Both the position numbers and the translations under genes were made by a program. The notes under the pieces were generated by a model. The model had not been told where the DNA came from, made no database searches, and worked only from the letters and a program-made list of their open reading frames with translations. Shown one piece after another: positions 20,278-33,417 of a stretch of 64,000 bases of DNA. Source of the stretch: Eutreptiella sp. 'Long Island Sound 2002'. Lineage: Eukaryota; Euglenozoa; Euglenophyceae; Eutreptiales; Eutreptiaceae. Within the stretch, counting starts at the first letter, position 1. Every line of letters begins with the position of its first letter. Location: contig OZ038384.1 in the NCBI GenBank assembly GCA_964036045.1, positions 61,043,355-61,107,354 on the forward strand. The letters run 5' to 3'.

Positions 20278-23200
20278 CGCCGTCAATTGATATCCCCCTC
20301 CCACCGGGGGTCCCCCAACCACCAAGTTACGATACCAACATTCACAAAGCACCTAAACCTACCACACCAACAGACAACTTAATCCACTCTAAAACACGTT
20401 TAACACTCACTACCCACAACACTGCCAAAAACATTGACAACCTAGACGCCATTATATTACGACACCAACAACAAGGAACCGACATACTTTGTTTACAGGA
20501 AATACCTACCGCCCCCTCCTTACATTCACTCCTAAACCTACACACTTTCACAAACATATCTTCTGACAAATCCAACGGCACAGCGATTATCATTCACACC
20601 TCCCTATCTCCTTTCGTCACGCAAATCAAACATGACAAGGTCAATGGATGCCTTACTGCCATCCACCTTACTATACCAGGCTACCACACACTCCGGATCA
20701 TTAACGTGTACAAATCACATCACGCTCATCTCTGACACAGGTTAGAGAAAACAATCTCCGCCCTCCAACAAGACCAACCGTGCCACATCATGCTCGGCAA
20801 CTTCAACACATATCTCCAACCTTCTCTAGACACGGCTAATATCAAGCACAATAAATACTGGCCTTGGCTCCACGACAAGGTACACCCCACCAATCCTACC
20901 ACCACACCAACCCTCATTGACCTGTATCGTAAGGACCACCCAGAGACAAAACAGTGGACGCGCCCTGCAAACAAAAGGCTCCCGTCTCACACACGCATGG
21001 ACCTGATTCTCTCCTCTCCTCTTTCCAGCACCATTTTCAAACCTTTCAACACCTTCATTGATATTCACAACGACATCTCCGACCACCGACCCGTATCCAC
21101 TTCCATAGCCATCCCTACCAATCCGATTAACATATACAACATCCCACACAATTCCATTCACTACCGCCCCCTAAGCAAAGAAGAAAAGTCACACTTTACG
21201 TCCCTCAGTAAACCTCTTAACGACTGGCTCTCCAAACATCACGAGACTCTCTTCCAACAACCCGTTGAACAACTTATTCCTCTGACCGACTTCCTGTTCA
21301 CCCAACTAGTAACCACCTACAAAAAAGTCACTCATCAAGCACACGAACACAAACCAACCAGCGTGGAGAAACAATTCCTTGACGCTGTAAATAATCTACC
21401 TTCTACTACCTCCAGTGCACACAAAACAAAAAAACTTCACACACTACTCAATGACTGGACCTCAAAAAAACAAGCACAAGCGCACAAGAAACTCCACCAC
21501 TCCCTCATTTCTCACAAGCGCATAAAAAAGACAATCAACAACATTCTCAACCCCAGAAACACCACCGCCATCTCTCTCTTTGACCAAACTGGTCAACTCA
21601 CCACCGACCCTTACGAAATCTGCAAATCTATGGGACACGCTCTCTCTGCCCTGGGAGGCCCCCCAGATTTCGACACAGACCCAGCCTTCATCGACACACT
21701 CATGACTAACTCCCCAAAAATACCCAACGACGCTCCATTACCACACTTTACCAGAGACTTCTTCAACCTTCTTTTGTCGAACGCTAAACCACACACCGCA
21801 CCTGGTTTCGACGACACATCTCTCTACCTTTTCTCCGTCTGCCCCCCTGATATACAAACCTACATTTACAGCCTGTGTTCCCTCCTTATCGCCGACCACA
21901 TACCTTTTCACTGGCTTAAAGAAAAAATTTTTCTACTTTACAAAAAAGGCGACCCCCATAATCCTACAAACTACAGACCAATAGCACTACTTAACACACT
22001 CTACAAAATCATAGCTTCTTACGGTGCACACACCCTCACTTACTACGCCACAACATACCACCTCACCAACAACACACAGTATGGCGGACTTCCTAACCAC
22101 AGAACCACAGACCACATATACACTATGATTGCCAACCTATCACTGCACCCAGACATGTACCACTTATATCTTGATTTAAATAAAGCATTTAAATCCGTTC
22201 CTCACCGAGCCTTATGGCAAATACTCTCCAACTACAACATACCTCACTCCATCATCAACCTCATCCAAAACCTCTACGCCTGCCCCCACGACTTCCCCGT
22301 CGTCAACGGCTTCGCCCTCTTTGCAGCCCACTGCATAAGGGGACTTAGACAAGGATGCCCCATGTCCCCCATACTCTTTAACCTCTTTGTCGACCCCATC
22401 ATTAACCACATACAATCTCTCCTACCTGAACACGAATTCAACGACCTTTTCTCCTTCATCGACGACATCGCCCTCCAAACAACCTCCCATGCCACTCTAC
22501 ACAAAGTGCTTCATTGCCTCTTTGTCCAAGGGCCTCGATACGGCCTTTCGTTTAACACGACTAAATCTGAACTCAACGCCCTCAACAACGCCACCCGCAT
22601 CACCATTCGTATTAGTCCTACCCAACATTTCAGTACCTTTACCGATGACGGCGACCCCAGGGCTTTTTATAAATACCTGGGCACCTACTTTTTCAACAAA
22701 CAACAAAACCCCAGCATGCTCCAACTTCTACTTAACACCATTCACGCCTTTTTCGCCAACATATCCACCCTCCCTCTCACACACAACGAAGTCATAAAAC
22801 TATCCAACATACAACTGAAACCTACCCTCACCTACCGTTTAATCTACAACTCACTCCCGCAACAGGACCTCGACAAACTGGACACCACAATTTGGAGTCA
22901 TATCTCCAAGTTAGGCAAACTATCCTTTCGTTACCCCAATAAAACGAAATACTCCCCCCCACACACACTAGGTTTAAACATCACGAAAATTTCTATCGTA
23001 ACCCACATCCAAGCCGTCAACCATATACTGCGCTACACACACGACGACGGACCTTCCCACACCAACGAAAGAGTCAAGTACACCTTGCGCTACAAGGCCA
23101 CTAACCCCAACACTATGCAACGCATCACTGCCCACTCTGCTAGCTTTTTAGGTTTCCACACGCACAACATACCCACAGTCAACCCATGTCTCCCTTCTCA

Positions 23201-24848
23201 AATCCCTACACACACAACAATCGAAGTCGCCTTTCTCTACTACCAATCCAACAGCCACCCACCAACATATTCCATTACGAAAAATGCCACCCATACCACA
23301 AAAACGACCCAGTGGTTCCCAGGCACAGTCGACCACCCCACGCCTCAGAAAACCACAGTTACTTTCCCTGACATGTCCACAATCCTCACCCCCAACCACC
23401 AGTTTCGCTTCCTTACTCTCCCCACATCCCAAGATATTTCCAAACCTACCAAGTCTCTCTCCATACCCGACACGGCCAACTTCCCTTTTCCTTTCACTAG
23501 CACCACAACCACTCAAAAATTCATTCAATTTACCCTGAAAAACATTCTTCCTCCCCCAAACCCTCAACACCTGCACTACTGGGGGTGCCACGATCTTTCA
23601 GACGCACTCGACGCCTACCCTAACGCTACGATTGCCTACACCGACGGGTCGGATGACCCCACAGCTAACACGCCATCGGGCGCCGCCATCACCTTCAACA
23701 CTACACCGCCAACAGCCATCTGCAACACATCACCGGTAAAAGGATCTTACCCAGCAGAAATTTATGCCATTATACTGTTTACCTACCTCCAACACCTCGA
23801 CACTCTCTCTCAACCAATCATTTTTGCCATTGAAAACCTGTCGGTTTGCTCCACACTCCACCAAATACAACAATTCAAAACTAAACCCTTCGCTTCTGAC
23901 GCTAATTGCTTCGCTCTTTGGTACAACTATATATGGGAATTTCTTCACAACACCCACCTTCACATAATTTTCACCTGGATCAAAGGACACGCTGACTTCG
24001 CTGGCAATGAGCACTCTGACAAAATTTCTAAATGGATATCACTCAGCCTCCACCAACACCCAGAACACCACAACCCCGACGGTTTTCACTTCATATACCA
24101 CAATCATACACCACTGCCAGGACGCATTACACGCAAAACTGTCAAACACCTACTTCCAAGCCATAAACACAACAACATACACCTACCTTCTAGCACCGAC
24201 TTCTACGCCCACACATCGTGGTTTTCCAGATTACCTTTTAAATGGACCAACGGACTGTACTGCTGCACTGGTTTTCTTCCCCATTACAAACTCAACACAT
24301 ATCAATGCCCCAAATGCCACACTCATCACCCCCTCGACCCCATAACAACTGTGACCGAATGCGGCACAGCGAAACCTGTTCGTGACCTCTTTTTTGAGGT
24401 CTGGCAACAACCCTTCAAACAAAGAGTCATCGACTGGTGGCTACATGCATCCAAAGGAGAAAGAAGAAACTACATCCGCACGCTCATTCCCAACTCACTC
24501 AGTAATTCACTAAGAGCAATCCCACCCAACATTCCCTACTTCCAACACCTACAAAACCTGAAAACAGCCTTTAAACACAGAAGAAAACGACTCAAAACAG
24601 CACTGCAAGAGACACAAAACTGGCTCAGACAAAACCCAATTAACGATCTGCACTTACTCGAACCAGATTCCGAAGACAACCCATGGAACAACCAATACTC
24701 TATCTACAGCACTTCGTCTCGCAACCCCACCTTGTTGACCTACCCAAAAAGGACAAACACAACAGTCACCAATAAACACCCCCACAAACACAGACACGTT
24801 CACAGCAAAAACAAAAAATCCAAATTCCAACTACTTAATTTACAGTAA
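20274..24848 (+). pseudogene. LINE-L ORF2: AP-endonuclease, reverse transcriptase, RNase H (one TGA)
   Basis: Endonuclease motifs: GTDILCLQEIP (20484), GTAIIIHTSL, GNFNTYLQ (~20800; Asn where GDFN is usual), SHTRMDLILSS and SDHRPV (21081). An in-frame TGA at 20733 splits the endonuclease. RT: LYKKGDPHNPTNYRPIAL, YLDLNKAFKSVPHRAL, RGLRQGCPMSPILFNLF and FSFIDDIAL (~22458). RNase H: AYTDGSDD (23638), YPAEIYAI, IENLSVC (Glu where Asp is usual) and IKGHADFAGNEHSD (24003). A Cys/His cluster CPKCHTHH...TECG lies near the end. In active relatives this protein nicks target DNA and copies the RNA. The TGA and both active-site substitutions mark a decayed copy. Confidence 0.9.
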
Positions 24849-25878
24849 CTACCCACTTAGAAACACGTTACCCTAAAGAAGCCATCGCGAAAAGAAACTA
24901 TGCTCCGCAAGCGACTGGGGGGTTTCTGCCCCGCTTTGGTCTCCGGGTGACGAGTTTCTCCCCCCCTCTTTTTCTTTTTTCTTTTTGTCTTTCTTTCCGT
25001 CCTCCTCATCTTCACCACCTGCGATCTGCACCCCGCCCCCCCCCTGACAGCAGTTGGCAGATCGATGAGATGGGACCACGTCAGCACTTTTTTGATGCTC
25101 TCTTCCAGCTCCGTCTCGCACACCTTCCAATCAATCATCCAATTTACAGCCTTTTTCCCCAGCCACTGCTGTCATGTGGTACCTCGGCATTCACTGGTGG
25201 TATGAACCAGAAGGTTTTGGATACTATCATTGCTGGTTCTGGATACCGGAACCTCGCGAGCCGTCCCCGGAAGTCCTGTGGTACCTGGATTAAAAGAACA
25301 CAGCATTCCAGTGCTCCGAGCCCGCTCACATACGGCGTTTGCCCTTACGCTGCATGCCAACAGATTGATAAAGTACCCTGAGATCCTCGTTCCCGTCTCC
25401 TTGAACATTGAAGTTGGCCTGTGAGTCCCTTAGCCTGTGAGGTCAATTTGAAACCGGCAACAGCTCAATTACTGCGGTAAGAACACCTCAGCCATCACTC
25501 GGTTCTCAGAGCTTTCCGAACGCTTCTGAAGTCAGTGGTTTCCACTTAACTGGAGGTCTTTTTTGATACCCCTGATGTTCTAAGGCCGGGATTATTTGTT
25601 TGTTTCTGACTTCTATATATATATATATAAATATATATAGAGTCCCTTTTATTTTCGATTCGTCTTGCGTCATAACACCAACCACAGGGCTAATGGCAAA
25701 GCCACAGCCCACAGTAACCAGGCCTTTGGTGCATTTTGGAGCAGGGTCAAACCCCCTCAGTTACTGTACATATGGCTGCTGTCCTTCGATGAACTTCGGC
25801 TCGCCATGAACGCTCACTTCCCCGTGGTTAGGCCGCTTTTGTGCTATGCACGCCGAGGGGCAACCCCCATGCACCAAA
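24849..25878 (+). other. LINE-L 3' untranslated region
   Basis: About 1 kb without a convincing gene. It holds a pyrimidine tract (24958-25015), a TA microsatellite (about 25613-25641) and ends in CACCAAA before the target duplication. Confidence 0.7.
25613..25641. repeat. (TA)n microsatellite
   Basis: Tandem TA broken once by TAAATA, inside the 3' region of LINE-L. Confidence 0.85.
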
Positions 25879-25894
25879 AAGAGCAACAAGCGTT
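25879..25894 (+). repeat. LINE-L target-site duplication, right copy
   Basis: Exact repeat of 17245-17260. The Gypsy-A frame restarts here. Confidence 0.9.
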
Positions 25895-27537
25895 TGACGA
25901 TCTCAAAGACAAGGTGGCCAACGCTAAGTGCTTGGGCGTGCCTGGAGCGAAAGGTGAGATTATCCTGGTGACCAACGCCAGCAATGTGGGCGGTGGTGGA
26001 ACGTTGTTCCAATGGCAAGCACTAGAGAAGCAGGACTTGGACTCGGCTATTTCCCAATGGGGGACAGAAGGCCTCAACCGAGATGGAACTCTCAAGCACA
26101 GCTACCCTGACGACCAGTGGGTCCTAGTACCCCTGGGCCACTGGAACTGGAAATGGAACCAGGCCAGGGGGAACTACTCCACCTATGAGCAGGATTTGCT
26201 TGCGTGTATGCTGGTTCTATCCTCTCAGGCAGGACTGTTGGAGAGTAACCCTGTGGTCTGGCTGTGCGACCAAGAGCCCGTCCGCACTTTCCAAAAGGGT
26301 CCCCCACCTGAGAAGGCCAAGCTACGGTGCTGGTGGACCTACCTCAGCCAACTACGGCTGACTGTACACCATATCCAGGGAGTGAAGAACGAGTGTGCAG
26401 ACTACACCAGCCGCAACAACTTCGATGCCCTGATTGGTGCCCGGTCTAAAGCGCTGGCTAAAAAGGCGTTCAGCCGTATGGACGTGCACTTGGACCTCAA
26501 CATGACTATGATACACCCCCTAGATGGACTCCAACAAGCGGAATACCTGAAGGAGTTTGGGGATATCTACAAGCGCCTGGAGGAACACCTTGAACCCCTC
26601 CTGGTCAACCAAGAGCAGTGGAAGAGGGACCAGAGCTACCTGTGGCATGAGGACCGCATCGTCGTACCCAGTGCCACAGTCCCAGCGCTGCTGAAGTGGA
26701 CCCATGAGTCCAGCGGTCATGTGGGTGCTGACCGTACCCTGAGGCTATTCAAGCAGTGGTTCCACACTACGTGGACTGATGACCAACTGCGGAAGACCCT
26801 CCAGCCTATCTTCGACAAGTGCCCGTGTACGTCCTGCAAACCTGGGGATATCAGGGACAGGGGTCTCTACTTGACCCTGCCCATCCCCCACTATGCTAAC
26901 AGTGTTCTCTACTTGGACAACACGGAGATGCCGAAGTTTGGGGGCTACGACTTTGCCCCCGTGGTGACCTGTGGGTTGACCAGGTTTACCAGAGTGTTCC
27001 CATGTACCAAGCACATTACCGGAGACGAGACTATCAAGATACTCCCGGAGGAGTGATTTTGTGTCTACGGGGCGCCCAAGGAGATCAACTCCGATGAGGA
27101 CGTACGAGTACGCTCAGATACCAGCTGGTATAAGAGGGTTCTGAGGTCCCTCAATGTCCAGGTGTCTACGGGGATCCCCTACTCTCGCACGAACAACCCC
27201 CTATGTGAGCGACAGATTCGTGTCGTCAAGGAGAATGTAAGGATATGGTGCAAAACTGAACGCACCAGAGACTGGGTGAGACTACTCCCCGTCATATCCT
27301 TGATGATGAACTCCCAAGTGAGTTCAGCGACTGGCTACTCGCCGGATGAACTATTCCTAGGGCGCCCGGCGTGGTTCCTACATGCTCCCTATCCAGAGGA
27401 TACCCATTCCTCTGTGGGTGAGTTGGTCAAAGAGCAACAAGCAAAGGTGTACAAGGCCAAGGCCCTGCTCCAGAGAGTAAGGGAGCGCAGTGGAACAAGA
27501 AGAACAAGCACCGGGGGCCTGCTACCTACCAAGAGTA
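25895..27537 (+). pseudogene. Gypsy-A RNase H and integrase
   Basis: RNase H begins EIILVTNASNVGGGGTLFQ (TNAS replacing TDAS at the first catalytic position), then YSTYEQDLLACML, VWLCDQEPVRTF and VHHIQGVKNECADYTSR. The integrase zinc-binding HHCC is HESSGHVGADRTLRLFKQWFH...CPCTSC (26705-26840). The core has LYLDNTEM (first Asp), EINSDED (~27085, second Asp) and NPLCERQIRVVKE (~27198, Glu). A TGA at 27054 interrupts the core in frame. A frame change lies near 27480-27537. Integrase would join element DNA to the host chromosome; this copy cannot encode it intact. Confidence 0.88.
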
Positions 27538-27538
27538 G

Positions 27539-28087
27539 GACTGGGTGCTGCTGCACCACAGCCGACTACCCGCCTGGCCACGCTCTACCAGTGATGACCC
27601 CTACTTCGGGCACTACAAGATTCTATCTGTGGATGGACACCGTATCACAGTGCGGTGTTAACCCCGTCTAGGGGGGACCCTGGTGTGCGCTGCTCAACAC
27701 CTGAAGCGCTACTATGATCCTGAAGACCTATGTCGGGAGGCGTGGGAGCTGAACGACGAGGAGATCTCCGCCCTAGACCTACAGGGGGCTGCCAGCCTTA
27801 TGGAAGTTGAAGGGGACCTCCCCGACATGAACGCCGACGAGATGGCTAAGGAGGGCTTCTACCTCGTGAAGTCCGTCCTACGCCACCGCTATCGCCAAGG
27901 TTGGCGCTTCCTCAGGCTTTGGGAAGGGTTTGGAGTCGAAGAGGCCACCTGGGAGCCCTTCTCAGCGTTTGTACTACCTGAGGGACGCCTAAACTCAGTT
28001 CTGGTAGACTACTTGTCCCAGAACAACCTTGGTGAGTTGCTGAGGCTCGCTGAGACGCTTGCCTCCAAGACTAAAGCTAGGGACTGA
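27539..28087 (+). pseudogene. Gypsy-A integrase C-terminus (GPY/F-like) and chromodomain
   Basis: DWVLLHHSRLPAW...GHYKILSVDGHRITVRC is the GPY/F-like module. After a TAA (27659) the same frame gives AAQHLKRYYDPEDLC and a chromodomain: EGFYLVKSVLRHRYRQGWRF then LWEGFGVEEATWEPFSAFV. In chromoviruses this domain directs integration to marked chromatin. The frame ends at TGA 28085-28087. Confidence 0.85.
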
Positions 28088-29396
28088 ACCTTACCCTTAC
28101 CTGCCTAAGCGTATGTGTGAGTGTGCTAATCCTGAGGTCCTGAGAGCAAGCCGCAGAAATGGTGTCCTAATTATACCCAAGTCTGCACGCTTGCCAATCC
28201 TTGCGGATGTCTTACCGGTGCCACGGGGTACGCCCCGGGTCTCTGCGCCCCTAAGCGCACAGTTTCTGTGCTGGCGCACAACCTTGGGGGAGTACCCAGC
28301 ATACTAATACAGGTATTGGTTTTCCTACCTACCTGCCTACTACAGGGGAGGGGCGGTCTAAAGCTATGAAGGCATGAAAACGCCTGTTTGCTACGATTGC
28401 CAAAATCTAGCTTAACCACTGTCACTGCCCACCAACCCCGCTAAAATTGCAGGAAACGGGTGGGACAGTGACACACGCACTACCGGTCCTACACACCCTA
28501 CAGTAGCACCACCCTGGTTGGCGAGCACTTCCTCAACTGGCTCAAGCCCCCACTCAGGACTACCACTCCTACCCGCACGCTCTACTGGGTGTTGTTGAGG
28601 ACGAGGTCGGGAGCCCTAATGGGTAAACTGTGAGATTTCAAGACTCTGCAGAGCTACTAAGCATCTGTGGCCTAACAGGGACGCCACAACGCGTTTCCCT
28701 ACTAGGGCTTGGAGGGAAGGAGTGCTCTTTTGGCGTGCACAGCGTGAATGCTGAAGAAGTCGGACTGCGCTCGCCACTCCTGGCTGAGTCGCAGTTTGTT
28801 GTTTGTGTGATCAGCGCCGCATAGTTTAGCACGGCTTGAGACTGCAGCAATTCACCCTGACCTTCCCACCTGTAAAGCAAAGGCAGATGACTTGGGTTTG
28901 CGGCTGAGGAACCAAGACTACCTCCACGTATTATACGCTTCTCAGGTAGCCCTATAATACACTGTCCTCAAACTGTGATCAGCAGGGCTAGGGAATGCTC
29001 CTGTCCTTGGCAGGGGTGACAGGGCAGTGCAGATCGGCTGAGCGCAGCGGAGGCTGGCGCGACATACTTCAGGATTTCTGACGGCACGCTCTTGGTTCCA
29101 TTAATTTTAGACAGCGAATTCTGTGATTGTCCACATTGCTGAGTTTCTGAATTTTTGCATTTATGAGACCGTTACCCATTTCAGGGGTTTTGCCAATTTC
29201 ATTATGAACTTCTGTGGACGAGCGACGCCGATGAATTGCTGAAGTTCGTGGACAACAGGTTCTGAGCTTTGAGTGCAATCGCTTTGTGTTACGGTCGTCG
29301 ATCGTCGTGGTTTTCAATAGTGGAGTTCGAAATTTTGGCTGTAAGCAAGAGAATCAAAAGATCCTAAACACGGGTTTTGAAGTCAACATTACAACA
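28088..29396 (+). other. Non-coding: 3' end of Gypsy-A and 5' leader of Gypsy-C
   Basis: No convincing gene. A purine tract AGGGGAGGGGCGG (about 28344) sits where the 3' polypurine tract of Gypsy-A is expected, so an LTR may begin after it. I could not find a matching second LTR, a TG...CA pair or a tRNA primer site. The last ~300 bases, less GC-rich, probably form the Gypsy-C leader. Confidence 0.5.
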
Positions 29397-32300
29397 ATGG
29401 AGATGATGGAAGATTCCGAAAGCATGGTAGCAGAGGCTAAGTCTCTTGCTTACCGTACGAAGCCGGCGCCTTCCCCCTTGAAGGAAGAGGTAATGTACAC
29501 TCCCCAAAAGGACGAGTCTGATCCAGATATGCTTCCGAGCGTAGTACCGCCGAAAGAGCTCCATTTCGATGAGAACAATACTCCTCAACCAATGCCCTAT
29601 CAATCCTTGGGAGAAGCCGAACTTCGACAACATGATCCATTCTCAATATTGGAGAGTCATGATGAGGCTCTTGAGGCCTTTGGGTCGGTTATTGAACAGG
29701 TAGTTGGCTTCACGACTTCGCCAGCAAAACATAACCACGGAGAGGTTTCCCAAGCCTTTGAACATCTTTCACATCACCGGCAATGTGTGGAGAAATTGAG
29801 GCATAGAGTCCGTAGGTTGATTGAGAATGAAGGGAACTCTCAAGAGTTCATGGGGGGTTTTGATTACCTCCTACAAAATTCAATCCTTCCCTCACTCAAG
29901 AAGCATTCAACGGGCCTAAAGGAGATGTTCTTGTTCAAAAAATTAACCGAATGCAATTTGGGAGCATTGGAAGGTCCTGTTCAAAGTGTAATGGGCATTG
30001 AACACCATCATGAGTCCTTAAGTCAACGAGTCGATCAAGTACAACAAGGCAACGATCAAAATTCGGCATTAGCTCAACAAATGTCGGATTCAATGGGGAC
30101 GTTGAAGCAACAAATGGAGTTGCTTAGTCAATCTCATGCGAATAGTCAATCCGGTGGAGATTTTTTCTCTACGATGTCTAATTCTCTTTCTTCGCGCATT
30201 GATGCCATGGAAGCTCTGTTTAATAATCGTGTTTCGCAAATTCAATCCTCCTTTAGTTTGGCCATAGGTAATGAGATATCCGCGGCTGAACAACGGTTGA
30301 ACTCTCAACTACAATTGCTACGAGGATCCAATGATGTTTCGAGTCTTTTGCAGCAATTGGACATGGCACGGATGAAAATCTCTACTTTAGAGGAGAGGGT
30401 TGACTCTTTGTCCTCTTCCCCTTCGACCTCGCTAATCTCTTCGCGGTTGGAAAGGGTTGAGCAAACAATTCATGACATTACGCCCCAAGTGGCTTCATCG
30501 CAGATTTGGACTAGGAGAATCGATTCAATGGAGAATCAATTGCGTGATTTCAAGCAAGAATTTTCTGCTTTCCAAGGGATAGGGAACAAGGTTCGAGAGT
30601 TGGAATCTCATTTGGGATCCATCAAGCCTTCTTTGTCTCAATATGATGCCATGAGTTCGAGAATGTCCAAGGTGGAAGGTGAGTGAGCAAGTGTCAATGT
30701 GCGGATGGGATTATTGGAGAAGCTTCCTCCCCCAATCCCACCGACACCACATGTGAGTGATGTAGGTGGCTCATCGAATCATGTTCTTGGTGAACTAATT
30801 TCCCGTGTGAGTGTTCTTGAATCACGCGTTGGTCCATTGCATGAGGCATACTCGCAATCCATGTCGGATACAGGTTCACTTCGTGGAATAATTCAAAATA
30901 TGAATGATGTGACGGCGCGTGAGATGAAGGGAATTCAACAACGCCAAAATGATTTAGAGAATTCTCACCAAGGTATGCGGAGTGAGTTGGAGGTCGCCGT
31001 GGGAAACCTAGGAGCCTTGATCACACGCGTGGATAATATTTCCTTGGAGGAATTTGTTAAACATATTCCCGTATCCCAAGTCGTGGGTCCTACGCTCCAT
31101 CTAGTTCATCAACAAGTGGTCGAAGCATTAAGTACCTACGACTCAAAGGTTCAACTCACTTCGGAAGAATTTAGTAAGGCGCCGAATGGTATTTACTCTT
31201 CGGTTGAAGAGTATTTAAACCAACTTCGGTCGTCGCTGATTGAAGAGTTGAGCCAAGTTTTTGTGGATCGGGTGAGTGATTCCATTTCTTCTTTTCCCAA
31301 TGTGTCCGCCATTCTCTCTCGCCTTTCTAAGGTCGAGAGAGAAGTGGATACGTGGAAGGAGTGGAATCCCGATGAGGAAAATCCGCGCGATGAGGTTCCA
31401 AAGGTATCCCACCCCTCCTCCTCCGCATATCATGATCCCCCTATACGGTCAACGGATCATAATTGTGATCCGACGGGTGGTGGGCATAACTCCTCCCCAC
31501 GGGATTTACCGTCACAAATTCAGAATCCACAATTTCTGCGTGTTCATCCTGTTTTTGAGGCGATGGCGAGTGGGAACACTGAATTATTTACGAGGGATCC
31601 CATTCGGGATATACCCGTGGATAAGATTTTTTTGGATTGTTGGTCGTTTGCTGCTTTCGCCCTTCACTCAATTGAGGCTATGGGGAAACAGCAACCATTG
31701 CAGGATTATGTAAAGGAACACCCAGCGGCTGCCCCCTTGCTGAATGAGGAGGACCTGCAAAACCCCGGTCCTAAGGACCTCCTTTGGTCCTCTATTTCAC
31801 GTGATTGGGACTTGTTAGATGGAGACCCCAAGAAAGATATTAGAGACAAACTTAAGCGCCCCACGTGGAAGATGGAGGATCAGGGACAGCCCCCGACATG
31901 ACCCGCCTTCAAACGGGCTTGGGATGTTTTTGCCGGGTATTGGGTTCCTCGTGTCCCGGATTCAATAATGGTGTACACCCTTCTTTCTGCTTTGCCTGAT
32001 CAGAAGAAGGAAATGTATGGTGCATTGCATACATATCTTAAATGGGATTACACACACATTTGGGATGACTGAATGGTGCGTTGACGAGACCAAGAAGACC
32101 GTGGTGACTTAGGTGATAAATGGGAATCTACCCGTCCCCCGAAAACCAAAACGGTTGATGGGCATACCCAATGGGTAATCATGTGGTGTGTGAATGGTCA
32201 GCGCGCCCGACCCATCACTGCTGAGCGAGCAAGGGACGTTTTTGTGCGTTCCCTGCTGACTCATGGTGGGTACGAAGCTGAGATGGACGAAGTCGATCGC

Positions 32301-32927
32301 ATTGAGCGGCAGACAGGTCATAAATTGGATTGGCTTATGGTGCATCGAGTGGTGTTGTGGGAGATGATTTGGCGTGAACAAGCATTTAAAGAGAAAGCTA
32401 GAGCTCGTACACAGGCCCAGCGAAACAGTGCAGTCCCCAGCCCAGCCAAACGAGTGTGCACAGAGTGCGGCTCCAGTGACCCGAACCATGATTCCCTGCA
32501 GTGTCGTGCTGCCAGCGCGCAAGCAGGTAAGGGTGGTGCGAAGGGGTCAGGTGGGGGTTGGGGACAGCCAAAAGGGAAACTCCCTGCAGGATGCGAGGCC
32601 TGGTCCGAGTTGAAGCCTAAAGCTTTTGATGCCCTGGTGTCTAGCTTAGTTGACCGTATCAATTCAGGGAATTGTGGATGGTGTGGGTCTTCTGACCATA
32701 GAGCGCAACAGTGTCCCACACAGCATCGTACCTCCCCGCCGGGAAAGCCTAAGCCTAAGCTTAAGCCCAAGCCTTGGGCTGATCGTGAGACTCCAGGTAA
32801 ACCAGCTCCCCAACCGAATCCCAAGCCTGCGCCTCAGAATGATCCCAATAATGGGGGTCAGGGTCAGCAACAGGGTGACGGTAAGGGCAAGGGCAAGGGT
32901 AAAGGCAAGGGCTCTGACAAGAAGTAA
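29397..32927 (+). pseudogene. Gypsy-C Gag with coiled coils and zinc knuckles
   Basis: ATG at 29397; 1,177 codons in one frame, broken only by TGA at 30684, 31899, 32070 and 32082. The N-terminal two thirds are heptad-rich (LSQRVDQVQQGNDQNSALAQ, RMKISTLEERVDSL) and probably form long coiled coils. A capsid-like region with FLDCWSFAAFALHSIEAMG and FAGYWVPRVPDSIMVYTLL follows. The C-terminus has two zinc-knuckle-like motifs, CTECGSSDPNHDSLQC and CGWCGSSDHRAQQC, then a Lys/Pro/Gly-rich basic tail. Gag would package element RNA into particles. Apart from the four TGAs no frameshift is seen. Confidence 0.8.
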
Positions 32928-32939
32928 CGGAGTCGGAGG

Positions 32940-33310
32940 GTGCCAGTGATTCATTGTGGTGTACGACATGAGGGACAGACAACTGATCTGGCCCTTTGTC
33001 CCACTCCGATGACCCCGTCGGGGCATCTTTCTGTAATTCAGCCGGCGGGGTCGCATGTGTTTAACGTGCGCTTGTCCTGTTTGGAGGTCCCAGCATGCCC
33101 AGCATCTGCGGGTTGTGCGGGAAACAAGACATCATGTCGTACCAAGGTGGCGCGGGTTACAGCTCGTCAGCCACAGGAGGTGCAGGGCAGTGTAACTACG
33201 AAGCCAACCCCAGATACTGTACATTCGCCAACTCCTGGTCAACTCCATGTCGAGAGCATTCAACTTGCTTGCACTTGTGCACTGTGTTGTTGCTACGCCT
33301 TGTGCATGAA
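32940..33310 (+). pseudogene. Gypsy-C spacer before the protease
   Basis: Open in the gag frame (HCGVRHEGQTTDLALCPT...QLHVESIQLACTCALCCCY). It has no catalytic motif; by position it links gag to the protease found right of T2. The left border of T2 lies somewhere in 33250-33420 and is not resolved. Confidence 0.4.
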
Positions 33311-33417
33311 AGGTGACGAACTATTGATATTTTACAGCTTTTGGTTGCGTTGCTTTGTTGTTATGATGCAATATGTGGGTTTCTTTGGGTTGAAGTCAAC
33401 TTTTTGGAAGCCAAGTC

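Larger units (their letters stand above)
17261..25878 (+). mobile_element. LINE-L: full-length-looking non-LTR retrotransposon
   Basis: 8.6 kb flanked by an exact 16-bp duplication, inserted in the RT-RNase H junction of Gypsy-A. It has a 174-bp 5' leader, ORF1 (17435-19725), a short spacer frame, ORF2 with AP-type endonuclease, RT and RNase H (20274-24848) and a 1-kb 3' region ending in AAA before the duplication. It is less GC-rich than LINE-A. ORF1 has a frameshift and ORF2 a TGA, so the copy is inactive. Confidence 0.9.
3..28087 (+). mobile_element. Gypsy-A: Ty3/gypsy chromovirus, 5'-incomplete, split by T1 and LINE-L
   Basis: The coding remains of one LTR retrotransposon lie in three blocks: 3-1216 (end of protease and a methyltransferase-like domain), 15908-17260 (linker and RT) and 25879-28087 (RNase H, integrase, chromodomain). 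The blocks are collinear and share one reading frame up to the integrase, with the inserts lying exactly between them. The order protease, RT, RNase H, integrase, chromodomain is that of Ty3/gypsy chromoviruses. Gag and the 5' LTR lie left of the window, and I could not recognise a 3' LTR. In-frame stops at 324, 27054 and 27659 and a frame change near 27.5 kb make it a dead copy. Confidence 0.9.
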
